Source: Eulemur rufifrons
Taxonomy: Eukaryota > Chordata > Mammalia > Primates > Lemuridae
DNA length: 64,000 nt
Reading direction: 5' to 3'
Assembly: GCF_041146395.1 (NCBI RefSeq)
Contig: NC_090990.1
Span: forward strand, 42,480,001 to 42,544,000
The notes under the pieces are model-generated. The model was not told where the DNA came from, made no database searches, and saw nothing but the letters and a program-made list of their open reading frames with translations. Positions 25,003-37,519 of the stretch are shown in pieces. Within the stretch, counting starts at the first letter, position 1, and each line of letters begins with the position of its first letter. A program made the position numbers and the translations under genes.

Positions 25003-25336
25003 GGCTGGGCACAGTGGCTCACGCCTGTAATCCTAGCACTCTGGGAGGCCGAGGCGGGAGGATCGCTCAAGGTCAGGAGTTCAAGACCAGCCTGAGCAAG
25101 AGCGACACCCCATCACTACTAAAAAAATAGAAAGAAATTAGGTGGACAACTAAAAATATATATATAAAAAATTAGCCGGGCATGGTGGTGCTCGCCTGCA
25201 GTCCCAGCTACTCAGGTGGCTGAGGCAGGAGGATCACTTGAGCCCAGGAGTTTGAGGCTGCTGTGAGCTAGGCTTATACCATGGCACTCTAGCCCGGGGA
25301 ACAGGAGTGATACTCTGTCTCAAAAAAAAAAAAAAA
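25003..25336 (+). mobile_element. Alu SINE, strepsirrhine type, with target-site duplication
   Basis: Full-length dimeric Alu beginning 'ggctgggcacagtggctcac' with an A-tail at 25322-25336. Flanked by an 11-base direct repeat with one mismatch: 'tagacactgtt' (24991-25001) and 'tagatactgtt' (25339-25349). Same strepsirrhine linker as the copy at 1849. Confidence 0.95.
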
Positions 25337-25349
25337 TCTAGATACTGTT

Positions 25350-25470
25350 ACTGTCCCCACTCTGCAGATTAGAAAACCAAGGCTTACAGAGGCAAAGAGA
25401 CTTGACCAGGGTTACACAGCCAACTGGAATTTATTTGAACCCAAGGAATGTGATTTTTAGCCATTAATGA
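25350..25470 (-). repeat. MIR, right half, split by Alu
   Basis: 'ctgtccccactctgcagatt', 'gcttacagaggcaaagagac' and 'cagggttacacagccaac' continue the inverted MIR that starts at 24885. Confidence 0.65.
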
Positions 25471-25499
25471 GATATTGCTGACAAAAATTCTTTGCTTGG

Positions 25500-26045
25500 C
25501 CACACTTTAGTCAGGCTTCTGAATCTTCTCTTAGCCCCATCTGTGCACTTCCATGCAAAATCCAGTTTTAGCAGAAGAACCCTGCAGAGTCTGTTTACCC
25601 AAAATCTCCCATCTTCGATCTTTTATCATCCTCGATAACTGACCAGGTTCTCATATCCACCACCCCCCAAGCGATGTCTGTCCACCCTGGTCTGTTTTCC
25701 GCAAGAATCCTATTAGTTTGGTTGAGTCAGAAGCCTCCCTAGCCCCTGGTGTTTCCTCTAAGTAATTTTCCATCCACTTGTCCCTACACTGCTCCTGGGC
25801 AATACATTCCCAGTTTTCCATGCCATGTTCAGAGTTGAGCCCAATCTCTCTCCCCCACTGCAAGACCCCACCGAAGCTGTCCCTGTACCTATAGGTCCTG
25901 AATGGTCAAGTCTGTCTTCTTGTACTTTAAAAAGTATCACTGAATAATTATTTCTTTAACATTGCCTCAAATTATGTAATTAATGAACATTATATACTTA
26001 GCAAAGTGCTTGGCACATAGTAATCACTCAATAAATGTGAAACAT
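25500..26045 (+). repeat. CR1/L3- or L2-like fragment
   Basis: Pyrimidine-rich stretch ending in a typical tail 'gtgcttggcacatagtaatc' and 'actcaataaatgtg'. The upstream part is too diverged to assign. Confidence 0.4.
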
Positions 26046-26089
26046 GATAGACGGAGGGAGAGAAAACAAGCTGACAGACACACAGTGTA

Positions 26090-26285
26090 AGGCATATCCA
26101 AATACACTATTGCACATAATTCTGTCATGTACTTATTATTAACCTGTTTGACTTACAAAGAAACTGAGATTCAGGGAGGTGCAGGGGGTTTGAGAAGGTT
26201 TCCCAGTTAGAAACTTGGCAGGTGCGAGACTGGAACGCAGGTCTCTGAGTCCAGCTCCAGTGCGCTCTGTTAAGACCCTACTGCT
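26090..26285 (-). repeat. MIR SINE
   Basis: Inverted MIR: 'cttacaaagaaactgagatt', 'aacttggcaggtgcgagact', 'gaacgcaggtctctgagtcc'. Confidence 0.65.
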
Positions 26286-27421
26286 TCTTTTCTCTCCCAA
26301 TCCTATACACACCTCACGTTCTTTGTATTTCTGCAATGTCTGGGAAAACAAAAGAGCTCATTCTCTTCCCTGAAAGGCTGGCATAGATGTGAGTTTTGGA
26401 GGGGTCAGGGGTTGGCTACTCTTGCTCTCAGTCTCTGCATGGAAATCACCCACAGGTGTGAAGCTTTTGATACTTCAAAAATCTTCTCTCTGCTGGAATT
26501 TTGCAGCCTGCAGGCGGCTTGCTCTGCAGGGTCCTGGCTCCCTCACTGCTGCCTGGAACACTTGAAGGAGCTGAGATCCTAGGTCCTCAGATCAAGGCAA
26601 AGAGTTCAATACGGCTTGGTAGAAAAGAGAAAACTGTATTTTGCATTGTTGCCGGAAGAATCTCCCCAGAGTCCGTGGATGCCGTGCTGCTGGTTCCCAC
26701 AGTCGGAATTTCTTTACAAAAAAGCTGCTGACAGTGGCGATACTGATGCTATTGTCCAGCCAGGTAGAGGTTTTCCCAGGTAACATCGATTGAAAGCAAA
26801 GCTGTACCAAACAGAGCCCATTTCAAGGAAATGCCAGTGAAGCACTGGGACACAGTCTTGATCACAAACCTCAAAGGAACACCATTTTAAATTTTAAAAT
26901 TGCTCAATAAATATGAATGACTAAGTGAGGTGGTTTGTGCTCACTTAACACAATGCAAATCACTCAGGATGTTTTCAAGGAAGATGCTTCCCTTGTTACC
27001 TCCTGCTGTTTCCATAACACCTGCAAATATCTTTCCCTGCCAGAGGAGAAACAGGAGGCCTAGCAGAAAAGAACTCTTCTTTTCCTAACTCTGAGATGCT
27101 TTAAAAAATGTTGTTTCAAAATGACAAGAATGGCGATATGTTTATAACTGCTGTTCCTTTTCAGGTTGGCCTCACGAGGCAGTTCTTATTGTCAAATCTT
27201 CTGCAGCAGACCCAGAGGATTAAAAATACACATTACATACCACAGAAAAAGAGGACGACCCTTCGATGTGCTCTCTGGAGGACCAGAAAGGGCATGCGCT
27301 GCACACCTAGGTTTGTGTCCCCACAGAAAGGTCCCACAGCAGACTCATTTCAGTATATTTAAAGGAAGCCAGGAGGAAGTACATGGTGGAAGAAAGGCAA
27401 AAAATAAAATTAAGTGACAGG
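26286..27421. other. Unique intron sequence
   Basis: No clear repeat over about 1.1 kb except AT-rich patches near 26885 and 27095. Frames at 26501-26731 and 27108-27417 show no motif and lack exon-like flanks. Confidence 0.45.
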
Positions 27422-27876
27422 TGTGTATTAGTTTCTAGGGCTGCTGTAACAAGGTACTACAACCTGAGTGGCTTAAAACATCAGAGATGTATTGCCGCAC
27501 AGCTCCGGAGGCCGGAAGACCGAGATCAAGGTGTTGGCAGGGCTGTGAGGGAGACTGTGTTCTGTGCCTTTGCCATTAGCTTCTGATGGTTTGCTAACAG
27601 TCTTTGGCATTCCCTGGTTTGTAGGCACATCCCCCCATCTCTGCTGTTATTGTCACATGACATTCTCCCTGTGTGTCTGTCTCTGTGTCCAAATTTCCCT
27701 TATTTATGAGGACACTGGTCACACTGAATGAGGGCCCACCCTAATGACCTCATCTGAACCAACTGTATTTGCAATGACCCTATTTCCATATAAGCTCACA
27801 TTCTGAGGGACTGGGAGTTAGGACTTCAGCATACAAACTGGGGTGTGGGGGGTGGCAAAACTCAACCCATAACGCA
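27422..27876 (-). mobile_element. Solo LTR of a MaLR element (MLT1 type)
   Basis: Inverted LTR of about 455 bp. It begins 'tgtgtattagtttctagggc' and 'tgctgtaacaaggtactaca', then 'cggaggccggaagaccgaga', 'tcaaggtgttggcaggg', 'agggcccaccctaatgacct', 'tgaccctatttccatataag', and ends 'caaaactcaacccataacgca'. Complete LTR, no internal region. Confidence 0.8.
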
Positions 27877-28080
27877 AGTGCTTTATCCATGTTAGCTCAT
27901 TTAATCTCCAAAACAATTCCCTAAAAAAGACCTTAGGTTTCCCTTCCTACTGATGAGGAAGCGGAGGCTCAGTAAGGTAAGAAGATTTGGCCAAATCACA
28001 TAGATGGCAAAGATACAGCTAACATCTGAACCCGTATCTAATCATCCTATCTGCACCCTTCCACCTCACAGTGCCTGCCT
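27877..28080 (-). repeat. MIR SINE
   Basis: Inverted MIR directly abutting the MaLR LTR: 'ttagctcatttaatctccaa', 'actgatgaggaagcggaggc', 'atctgaacccgtatct'. Confidence 0.65.
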
Positions 28081-28354
28081 TAACTTAAGGCCACAGCAAA
28101 ACACTCAGGTGCTTAGTGTGCCTGCAGCCGCTGACAACTGGTCCTAGGTACTAGCCCTTCATAAGAGCTCAAGCATCAGAAAAGCAGGACTGTATGGCAC
28201 AGGCATAGTGATCAGAGGCATCACAGCCCCTGGTACTTGCTACTTACCCTCACAGCAATGTGAATACTAAGTCAGGGGTCGGTAAAGCTAGAAACAGCCC
28301 ATATGTCAAGAGAGTCTAATTGCCAAAAAAAGAGGCAGACGAAAGAGAAAAATG

Positions 28355-28703
28355 CAGGTTGGGCATCTCTAATCTGGAAATCCAAACTGCTCCAAATTCC
28401 AAAACTTTTTGAGCACCGGTATGTGGCCACAAGTGGAAAATTCCACACCTCATGCGATGGGTTGCAATCAGAATCAAGTCAAAACTTTGTTTCATGCACA
28501 GAATTATTAAAAATATTGCAAAATTACCTGAAGCCTGTATGTACAAAGTACATATAAAACAAAAGTCTGTGTTTAGACTTGAGTGTCATCCCAAGATATC
28601 TCATTATGTATATGCTAATTTTCAAAAATCAAAAAAAAATCTGAAACCCAAAACACTTCTGGTCTTAAGCATTTCGGATAAGGGGTACTATACAAAACCT
28701 GTA
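28355..28703. mobile_element. Tigger-family MITE (Tigger7/MER46-like)
   Basis: About 349 bp, starting 'caggttgggcatctctaatc' and ending (reverse-complemented) with a CAGG tip. Inside are 'ccaaaactttttgagcacc', 'atgcacagaattattaaaaa', 'gatatctcattatgtatatg' and 'taagcatttcggataagg'. This matches my memory of a TcMar-Tigger non-autonomous consensus. Frames at 28303-28784 overlap it and are not genes. Confidence 0.75.
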
Positions 28704-29469
28704 TGTTGTGTGGCTAGCACCAGAGAGCGTTCGCAAACTAAGGCAGGCCACAGCAAAAATGGTCTTCCTCTCAATGTTTCATAGAGGCCATTTCATTTCT
28801 TTTGTTACATAGGGGCCAGACAACATTTCATTGTTTTAGACATGGCTTAAAGAGGATTGGATGTTATTAACAGGGTTACCAGCAATTAGGGAGTACATGT
28901 TTTTCATCAAGAAGGAAAAATTGCTATAATTTCAATCCATGCAGGGGACTGTGGCCTCTTAATTGTTTGATTTGAAAGTCTGGAATTTCATGGGCTTTCC
29001 AAATTAAATCTCTAATTTGTCTTTTCCTCCAGATACATCTAAAAATGAGTAATATATGGTCACTGCCCTTAAGAACTCCCAGGATTAGAATCATGTTTGT
29101 TCCTTCTGCAAGCATCTTCTTGCCTGGTAGCAAATGGCTGCATACAAAAAAAAAAAAAAAGTTTGATAAATTGATCTCAACCGGCAGTAGGATAGAAGGA
29201 AACAAAGAAGGAGGAAATTCTAAGAGGGGTGCTTTAAAAATTGGTCTGATTTAGAACTTTTGGCCCCACAAACCCCATCCATCACGAGTCCATCACTGGC
29301 CTTTCAGACTTGGTATCTGTATTGGTATTTCCAGACTTAACCACAGCCTCTCTGCACACCATCCCCTAATCCCTGCTCTGGGCATTCCAACCCCAGACCC
29401 AGTTCTCTGGGCCAGGACGCTGCTGCTCTCTCCTAAGAGTTATGCCCTAAGAGTTTGATTGCAATGAAC
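28704..29469. other. Unique intron sequence
   Basis: Nothing recognised except an A-run of 15 at about 29147-29161. Confidence 0.5.
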
Positions 29470-29590
29470 TAAAGCACATTTTTAGGAGGCCTACTAGGTG
29501 CTAAGCAATACAGGAGAGAGAACAAGATGACTCTAACATGGCTTTGTCCCCAGCAGGCTCAGAATCTAGTAGAAAAGCTGGAGATTTAAA
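29470..29590 (-). repeat. L2 fragment
   Basis: 'ggcctactaggtgctaagca' and 'gcaggctcagaatctagtag' are the inverted L2 landmark pair. Confidence 0.5.
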
Positions 29591-31024
29591 CGAAGAATAA
29601 CAATCCAATAAAAATGTATCGATTGGATTGACAGAAGTGAAAAAAGAGGAAAAATTTAAGTTACAATTTTCTATGTACTCACTGCTTTTTTGTGTGTTAG
29701 TGACGTTATTTATATGCCTTACTGTACTCTGATAAATCCTCTGAACGCCTGTATGCGGGAGGTACAGGAGCAGGTCTGCCAAGCTAGCTGATGCTTTGCA
29801 CTGGCCACTGCTCTGCTTTCTTACTTCTGGTGCCATCTCCACTCTGAACACTAATGGCCAGATAGGTTACTTCGTTTCTGTGCGATTCAGAGACAGATGT
29901 TAGATGCCTACCAAGAATCCCATACACTTGCTCCCAAACCTGTTTATGGCAGGTACTTGTTAAAGTAGTACATGATTATTTAAATATGTCATAACTTGGT
30001 GAAATGTCAGTACAACAAGAAAAGGAGCTGTTATTTCTATGAAAACCAAGTTTCAATGTTTAGAAACAATCAAAAAGGGCAAGTTGCTAAAAGAAAGGGG
30101 CTACTCAAAAAAATTAAATTAAAAAAGCATACGGACCCAGAAGGATTCTACATTTGGCTTACTTTCCAAGTGTTTTAAAATCCTCAGTTCGCTTTAAAGA
30201 AACCTAAACTGGAAATCATAGAAGATATGTTTTATGGATGTATATTTCATTAAAAAGAGGACACAGCATTCCAATTAGCAAAACTGTATTCCAAGGTCAA
30301 GGAAAGTCCTTATACTGACTTGAGATCAAAAGATCAGTAACTTTATGTACATTTATTACATATTTTCAGTTGAAATAAAATGTAAAGACACAAATCTTTT
30401 TTTATGATTTCAGACTTCAAATTATTTTTTTGGATTACCTGACAAACTACAGATTTCAATCTTCTCTGGTAAGTGCTATGAGCAGGAAGATTTCTCTGTT
30501 GGGTTAACATACTATTAGCTAAGGAACTCTGGGGGAGTCTTCCTGCAAAGTAGGTCAGTTCTTTGCCATATAATTCTGATTATGTCAAAGAATTTATTCA
30601 TGAGTTTTTAAATTCAACCCACTTCAAATAGAGCCATATTTATGTTACCACCAAAAATTACATCCAAATTATAACTATAGCATTTTGCTCCTTCATGAAC
30701 ACTAGGAAAATATTAACCATTTACATAGCCTATCTGCTCTGAAATAATAGGGCTCTAAAATAACATAACAATGTTCCAACTTGGAGACTTTCTCAGAAAG
30801 ATAATAGTTTTCCTGCACAAATTCCAGATGATTAAGGTGCTTGCTATCTGTTAACAGAATTCTTATAAATGCTCTTAGCCAATACAGAGAGTACCAAATA
30901 TTGGGTACTTTCTTCAAATCCCATCTGAATGGCAGCCCAAGAAAGCCATATTTTTAGGAAAGTCAGCTTCCAGGCTGATATTCTGAAAAGGCTGGATTTT
31001 CCTGCTTGAATTTTTCCTTTCTGA
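29591..31024. other. Repeat-poor AT-rich intron
   Basis: About 1.4 kb of AT-rich DNA without a repeat family I can name. Frames at 29501-29851 and 30702-30917 have no motif. Confidence 0.5.
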
Positions 31025-31260
31025 CTAGAAGCATCATGACATAGCAGTTAAGACTAATGTAGACAGAACTGGATTCAAATGCAGATATATTCTAGCTGTG
31101 TGATTCTGAGCAAGGTACGTGACCTTTCCAAAGCAAAGTTTTCCCATCTATAATGTGGTTATGGTATTATCTACTTCATGGGATGATTGGGAGGGTCAAA
31201 CAGGAGGCTGTAGACAGGTGTCCTTCCACATTAGACAAAACCCCTCCACCATAATCTGAA
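31025..31260 (+). repeat. MIR SINE
   Basis: Forward MIR: 'catgacatagcagttaagac', 'aactggattcaaatgcagat', 'tctagctgtgtgattctgag', 'cccatctataatgtggttat'. Confidence 0.75.
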
Positions 31261-32584
31261 TCTTGTTTTAGAGTATTACACCATTTGGGGGGGTAGGTGA
31301 TATGTAAGATCTATATTACTAGGACTATGGCTTATTTACTTCATTAACATGGGGAAGGATTGATTGCTAAAAGTCTAGAACATTTTGAATCCTGCTGGTT
31401 ATGGGCAAAGAACTGCAAGGCAGCTCAGCCGGTGAAGACAAGAGACGTCCTGGGGAAAACATCTCCAAATACCAAGGTCTTAGGAGCAGGGTGATGAAGG
31501 AGGTTTATCTTTCTAATGTGAACTTTGTCCATGAAGGGTAGCAGAATACGCCACCCCCAAGTATCCCAGTTTTGCATAAGGATTATTTTGAGCTAAAGGC
31601 AATTGAGAAGCAGATACAAAAAAAGCTCTCAGCTCTACCCCTAATTTCCTAAAGCAGGACATGAATGTGTAAAGGAAGAAGTTCATCACCAAGACAACAT
31701 CAGACCCTTAGTAACCCTAAGATGGCACCAGAGGAATCTACATAACAGACTTTATGAGGGAGCCCATATATTCCATTAGTTTCCCATTTATATTTACCTT
31801 TCTGCAATTTGCTGCCCTAGAAAAATCAAAGTCCTTTTCCTTTATCTTGTCGCTATTCTAAAAAGTTTTTGTTGTTTTGTTAGGAAGCTGTATATGCCCA
31901 AGTTCTAACCATCCCTCTGAGTTACTCATCTCAGTGCTCTCATCTATATACAGGATGCACATGTTAATACACTTCTGTTTTTCTCTTTCTAATCTGTCTT
32001 TTGTCAGCCTTATTTACAAGACTCCAGAAGGCAAAACTTCATGGGTAGTGTGAAAAAGATGTTTTTTCTTTATCCACAATGTCCACTTAGAACTGGGCAG
32101 TAGACATCCAGGCCCTGAAGCAATGGTAAAAGCCCCCAAGACCCCGCAAACCAAAGCAGTCTTGGCTTTCTCTCTTATTTCACTCAAGAACTCCAAAGCA
32201 CAAAGCCCAGGAAAACAACACTGGTAACAGGTTATGGAAACCGCTCAGTCCAGTATCCAGGCAGAATCAGGAGTCCCTAAAAGGTCGGGGGAAGGTTCTC
32301 ATCATTATTTTCATTTTGCTTTGGTTTTGTTTTTCACTGTTTATTTTCTTATCCTGATCAAAGTACAGGCCATTCCACGATTTTTTTTTTTTCCAAAAGC
32401 TGTTCCCCTCCAAAGCAATAAAATACAAGATACAGCAGATTTTCAAGTGCCACAGATACTATACTCTTCTAAATCACAATACAGGTATAAAGTAAACTTT
32501 AGGTCACTGATATTCCTTGACTATTCAGTTACTCAGTCCTTTTTAAATTTCTTTCAGGTTTTCCTTGTTTTATGGCATGTTTTT
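31261..32584. other. Unique intron sequence
   Basis: No repeat family recognised over about 1.3 kb; a G-run of six lies at about 31289-31294. Confidence 0.45.
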
Positions 32585-33465
32585 CAAAAACCAAGAATAT
32601 GGTTTTCTCATCTGTAAAATGGGGCTGTGACTATTCGCCTTACAAGAGTACTACAAAAATAAATATGGTGATGGGTAAAAAATATATAAAAGTCCAAAAT
32701 ACTTTTATTGATAAGGTACAAGTATTAATAAAGGTAGGAACCAACATTATTAACTGAAACAATCACTTTGGGAAAATTGGTAATATATAATAAAGCTGAA
32801 ACTATACAGACTCTATTTAAAACTAAGCATGTATACTTCATCTGACCAGCAATTCCATCCTACCTAATTGCAAGCTTATGTGTACCAAGATAGGTGTAAA
32901 AAAAAAAAAGATCATAGCATAAAGATCCAAATTGTGGCACAGACTTTTTAAATTGTGGCATAGTCATATAATGGTCACTACATATCAAGAAAAATAAATG
33001 AACTACAAATATATGGAACAATGTGGATAAATCATAAAGACATAAGTTGTGCAAAAGCACAATAGAATACACCTTGTGTGCTTACATTTATAGGAAATTC
33101 AAAATCTGGCAAATAAAACTAATTATTAATGAATTTATTTATGGATAAAATATAAGGAAAAGCAAGGAAGTAAGCATTATAAAAGGCAGGGACTTTCTGT
33201 TAGAGGGGAAGAAGCAATTAGAATTGGGAAGAGACACAGGGAAAGCCTGGGGTGCTGGTTATGGGATAATGTCTTGATTTGGGTGGGCATCTTACTGTTC
33301 CTTGTACAGTCATTCATTAGACTATCCACTTATGTTTTATTCAATTTTTAATATTTTCTATTTTCATTATATGATTAAAAAACTTGAACAAAAAAGATAT
33401 ACAATCACATTTATAATGTACCTAAGATAGTGCGTGGTACCTATTAGGTGCTACAAAACAAAGGC
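32585..33465 (+). mobile_element. Old L1 3' fragment, probably inserted in a MIR
   Basis: 32593-32650 reads 'ttttctcatctgtaaaatgg', a forward MIR core, and 33410-33465 'gtgcgtggtacctattaggt' a MIR tail. Between them 32660-33400 is forward L1M: 'ctgaccagcaattccatcct', 'atatatggaacaatgtggat', 'taggaaattcaaaatctggc', 'ttcattatatgattaaaaaa'. Confidence 0.6.
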
Positions 33466-35214
33466 TAGCAATTTCCAACTCCCTTTTCCACCTTTTGGAG
33501 ATTAAAGGATAGCTGAGAATGAGATACAAAATAGCACATTTTAAAGGTTTTAACTAAATGCAATGAACTTACCTAGGCTTCCTTTAATGAAGGAAAAATG
33601 GAATTTATTTATTTGGGAAGGAAAATCTAAGAAAACCCACTACCTCGCAAAATTCAACATGAGTGTCATCATCAGATTCCAAACAGACCTTCAAGCTGAT
33701 TTATAAATTTTGAAATTCAATATTCTGACTCCATGCAGCAAATAGGCACCTGGGGTTTGGGGGGGATTAGGAGAGCGGTCTGGACACTCTGTTTAATGAT
33801 ACAGGGATGCTCTTCCAGGCTGTGGCACTCCGAGGGGCCCCTGCTGCTGGCATTAAAAGGAGATTCTAGCACAGCAAGGTGAACAGTGCATCAGCGCCTA
33901 AAGCAGCAATCTGCTAAGTATCTCCGTGACTGGGGAAACCCCAAAGGGCTACATCCCACCCTTTGTACATGCAGCCATTAATGACTTCTAGAGGAGAAGA
34001 GCTTGGGGAGGGACAACAATAGGTGAGAAGTCAATTTAATTTTCATTCCCTGCCTGACCGTATTCTTAACACAACCTGATGAGAATTTACGTCAGATGCA
34101 AATTGTGTATCTGTCCCTGATTTAAATGGCAGATCTAGTCTCCATTTCAGATTCATTCTTGGGCCTTTAGCTGCATTTAATGAAAAGTGGCTGTATTCAC
34201 TATGAACCAATTTCCCCCTTGGGTTTTATTACTGAAATCATCCAAATAAATCACCTTGAATCCTCAATCCTACCTGGTTTGAAAGCCAAGGGGGAAATGG
34301 CAAAATCCTTTTTAAAAAAATGCATATTGGAAACATTTTTGTGCACTTGAGACAATGATTAGCTATTAAATTGAAATTTTTTTCCATGTAGTAAGGAAAA
34401 GTACTATTTAAACAAGGGCAACATTGGAAAGATGGTGGACACCCATCCTTAGGATATTAACCTGTGAACCAGAGGATTACAGCGGCACACCAATTTTCAC
34501 AAACCAGTTCTAGTGCTTAGAACATGCCTTTCTTTTCCATGTTCACTTTGTCCTGGTTGGGAGGAGGGGAAGGAAAAAGAAAGGCTACCCCGCAAGAGCC
34601 CCTTTGTTAACACACTGTTCACACCCTGGCTGAAGTGTGAATTTTCCTATCAAGCTGTAAATCTTCACTTTTGCTTTTCTAGAAACTCCAATAACAACTT
34701 TGGTTGTAAACCTGATTTGGAAATGGTAAGGCCAGCCTTGGTGACAGGGCACAGCACGGGGGAGGGGTAGATCATCAGTGCCTCTGCCCTCCTACCCCTG
34801 AACCCCACCTTCATCTGTCCCCCAACCAAAGACCTTCTCACTCTGTTTTCTCCATTAGTTTTAACCGTGATTTTTTTGCTAATAAGAATTTTCATATCAC
34901 ACCACCCCCCAATTCTGATATGTCCCCAGTGGTATATGCTTTCACGGTTAAAACAGCTGCACTAATCACATTAAGTGTTAATGTTTAATGTTTTCATGTG
35001 TCAGCAACACAGGACTTTTTGTTTTTAGCTGGGAGCAAAGGCTCAAATCAAAAAAGCAGCTCTGATGGAGAGGTTTTATGATTTGTGGACAGGGGGGTGA
35101 AGATTTTCTGAAGCCATTTTGTGGGGCCCTGAAATCATTTCACATAGGACAGAGTCTTTTATGCTAACTTTGGTCCTAGATAGCAATGACAAAATATGTC
35201 ACTTAGCTCCCTGC
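33466..35214. other. Repeat-poor intron with candidate conserved blocks
   Basis: No interspersed repeat recognised for about 1.7 kb. The least eroded-looking parts are 33600-33760 and 34020-34330 ('tgatttaaatggcagatcta', 'ctgcatttaatgaaaagtgg', 'ccaaataaatcaccttgaat'). Possible regulatory DNA by absence of repeats only. Confidence 0.3.
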
Positions 35215-35510
35215 CCTTCCAGTGAAATACAAGTAATGGATTCTCTCTCTTTCTCCCTACCCTCTTCTCTCTCCTGCCCCCCCCCCCCCAGTACCTACAA
35301 CCCCCTGTGCATGATCCAGATTCATTTCTATGAAAGAAACAAAGCTGGTCCTATTCTCTGTATGGCTAACTAATGCTCCTATTTTAATGCACAGTTCAAA
35401 TGCCAACTCCTCTTAACACCTTCCCTCTCCCCTGCTCCACTCTCCTGAAGAAGAATTAACCTTTCTTTCACTTCTTCATTTGCATCATCCTAACATTTGA
35501 TGCATTCTTT
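35215..35510 (+). repeat. L2 fragment with C13 run
   Basis: Pyrimidine-rich L2-like sequence ('caaatgccaactcctcttaa', 'caccttccctctcccctgct') broken by a run of 13 C at 35277-35289. Confidence 0.45.
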
Positions 35511-35514
35511 TCTC

Positions 35515-35700
35515 ATGGTAGCCATGCCCAAACCTGGCTGGCCATATAAATCATTTGGAAACCCTTTAAGAAAGCTTACCATTTCCAGGGCCCTCTATTA
35601 GGGATTCAACCTCAGCAAGCTGAGGGTGACTTGCTGCAGTGGTATTTGTTACAAAGCTTCTTGGGGAATTTCACACAGACTAGTTTGGGAACCACCCATA
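35515..35700. repeat. MER3-like DNA-transposon fossil
   Basis: 'ataaatcatttggaaaccct' at the left and 'actagtttgggaaccaccca' at the right resemble MER3-type arms. Diverged. Confidence 0.4.
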
Positions 35701-35759
35701 CCACTTATCCCACGTGACTCTGTATTTTAATCATCTGTATGATAATTGAGAGGCAGAAT

Positions 35760-35980
35760 ATAACTGGTTATGAACAAAGACTCTAAAGCCATGATGCCTG
35801 GATTTGAATCCTAGCTCTAACACCTACTAGCTGTGTGAGCTTGGGCAAGTTACATAATCTCTTCCTGTCTGAAAATGGGGATATTAATACCTAATGCATA
35901 GGGTTGTGGTGAGAATTAAATAAATTACTATAAGTAAGGCTCCTGATATAGGGTAAATGCTAATTACCATAGCTGATAGC
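35760..35980 (+). repeat. MIR SINE, nearly full length
   Basis: Forward MIR: 'tgcctggatttgaatcctag', 'tactagctgtgtgagcttgg', 'gcaagttacataatctcttc', 'agggttgtggtgagaattaa'. One of the best-preserved MIRs here. Confidence 0.85.
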
Positions 35981-36214
35981 TATGGTTGTGTGTGGGCATC
36001 ATTATCTCTGTCCCCTTCTCAAATGCCAAGTGTCTGGCCCTATCTCAGTGAGCACTGTCTTTCCAAAGCAAGTCACCCCGTACTCTGCATGTAGTAGTCA
36101 CTCAATAAAAGGGCAGGAAAGGGAAGTGATGTTCAGGAAACAAAAAGCAGCTGTAGGGGAAGGAATCCAGGGGTATTAATAAAAAGTTCCAGAACTCAGG
36201 TTCCAGTAGAGTCT

Positions 36215-36300
36215 CTACAAAACCAAGGCTCACGGTACAGATGAGGAAAGTGAGGCCTCAGAGTTGATGGCCCTATCAGCTGCCTTCAACAACTGAAGTT
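36215..36300 (-). repeat. MIR fragment
   Basis: 'acagatgaggaaagtgaggc' is the inverted MIR core. Confidence 0.45.
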
Positions 36301-36689
36301 TTGAGTCCTCCAAGGATAAGATCCCGGCTGTCACTCTGCTTTACACAGACCTGATAATCAATGGGACTTCTGAGAAGCAGCTGATCAATGTACTTCACAA
36401 CACTGTCATTGAACACGTATCCTGAAAAGGCCCATGACAATCTATTACACAACCTAATTGAGAGAATGGATTAAATGTTTCTTTATTTCTTTATCTAAAA
36501 AACTGCAAACAGGCAATGGAAATACTGTGCAAAGAATGCAATATGCAGTCTCCCAAACCAACTAGTTCAGGGGATTCTGCTGTCTGTGTTCAAATATTTT
36601 CCCTGGTGGTTTGCTTTGTTAATTGAACATGTGTGCTGCTACCTGGAATTAAGTGCAAACACGTGTGAAAACAGGCGTGAGGAAGTCTG

Positions 36690-36860
36690 CCATGGGCTTG
36701 GAAGTCAGGCAAACCTGGGACTGAGTGCCAGCTAAGCCATTTTGTAACTGTGGAGTAGAACTCCAAATATCCAGTGGAGATAGTCATAACTGCCTTATTA
36801 GCATTGTCATAAAAAGTAAATGTTACATTGCAAATCAAGCATTTAACACACTGACTGAGC
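36690..36860 (+). repeat. MIR SINE
   Basis: Forward MIR head and body: 'gcttggaagtcaggcaaacc', 'tgggactgagtgccagctaa', 'gatagtcataactgcctta'. Confidence 0.55.
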
Positions 36861-36879
36861 ACTCAAGTACTTGAGGAAT

Positions 36880-37130
36880 TGTTGTAATAGAGGCTGAAAC
36901 ATTTACAGAACATCTAACGATAGCAGCTATCAATGACTAAGTGCCTACTGTGTCTCAGGTACCTGTACGATCTCTTGAACAATGACGGAATTACAATGCC
37001 CCATTCACAAGTGAAAAAACAGGCATAATCAAGGGACTTCACTGAAGCTGCAGGAAAAAAAAAAATTGGCAGGTAGCAGAAAGGGGGCTGGAGCTCAGAA
37101 CTGTCTGCCGACTTTAAACTGCATCCTAAG
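36880..37130 (-). repeat. MIR SINE
   Basis: Inverted MIR: 'actaagtgcctactgtgtct', 'caggtacctgtacgatctct', 'cattcacaagtgaaaaaaca', then a diverged head. Confidence 0.6.
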
Positions 37131-37149
37131 GCCACTTGCTGGGGTACAC

Positions 37150-37519
37150 GCCAGGCATCTACGTGCTGTATGTATTCTTGAGATACCAGGAAGGGGATTT
37201 AGTCCCTGCCCTTGAGAACCTCACTTTCTAATAGGGGTGCTAGAAGTAAAAGGCAGTGGCAACAGATGGCACAATGTAACTATAAAATGTACGTTAGTTT
37301 CACGGTATAGAGGAACACAGGGCTAAACCAGCACCAAGTTCAGTCTCAGGGTCAGGAAAGTTGTTCTAGGGGTGAGGTGTGGCTGACCTGATTTTTACCG
37401 AACCAGTAGGCATGTTCTTGGGAAAGGATGCAGAAATGAACATTTCAGAAAGAAAGAAAAGCTTGAGCTCAGGTACAGAAGTATAAGATAGCATGATATA
37501 TCCAGAGTCTAGAACTAGC
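37150..37519 (-). repeat. L2, left part, interrupted by MER5
   Basis: 'agtccctgcccttgagaacc' and 'tcactttctaataggggtgc' begin an inverted L2 that resumes at 37693. Confidence 0.6.

Noticed and set aside
34920..34995. Possible TTAA element around 'cacattaagtgttaatg'
   Set aside because: No second end or inverted repeat found within a reasonable distance.
36843..36860. A second piggyBac end ('ttaacacactgac')
   Set aside because: Belongs to a MIR region and has no matching partner end nearby.
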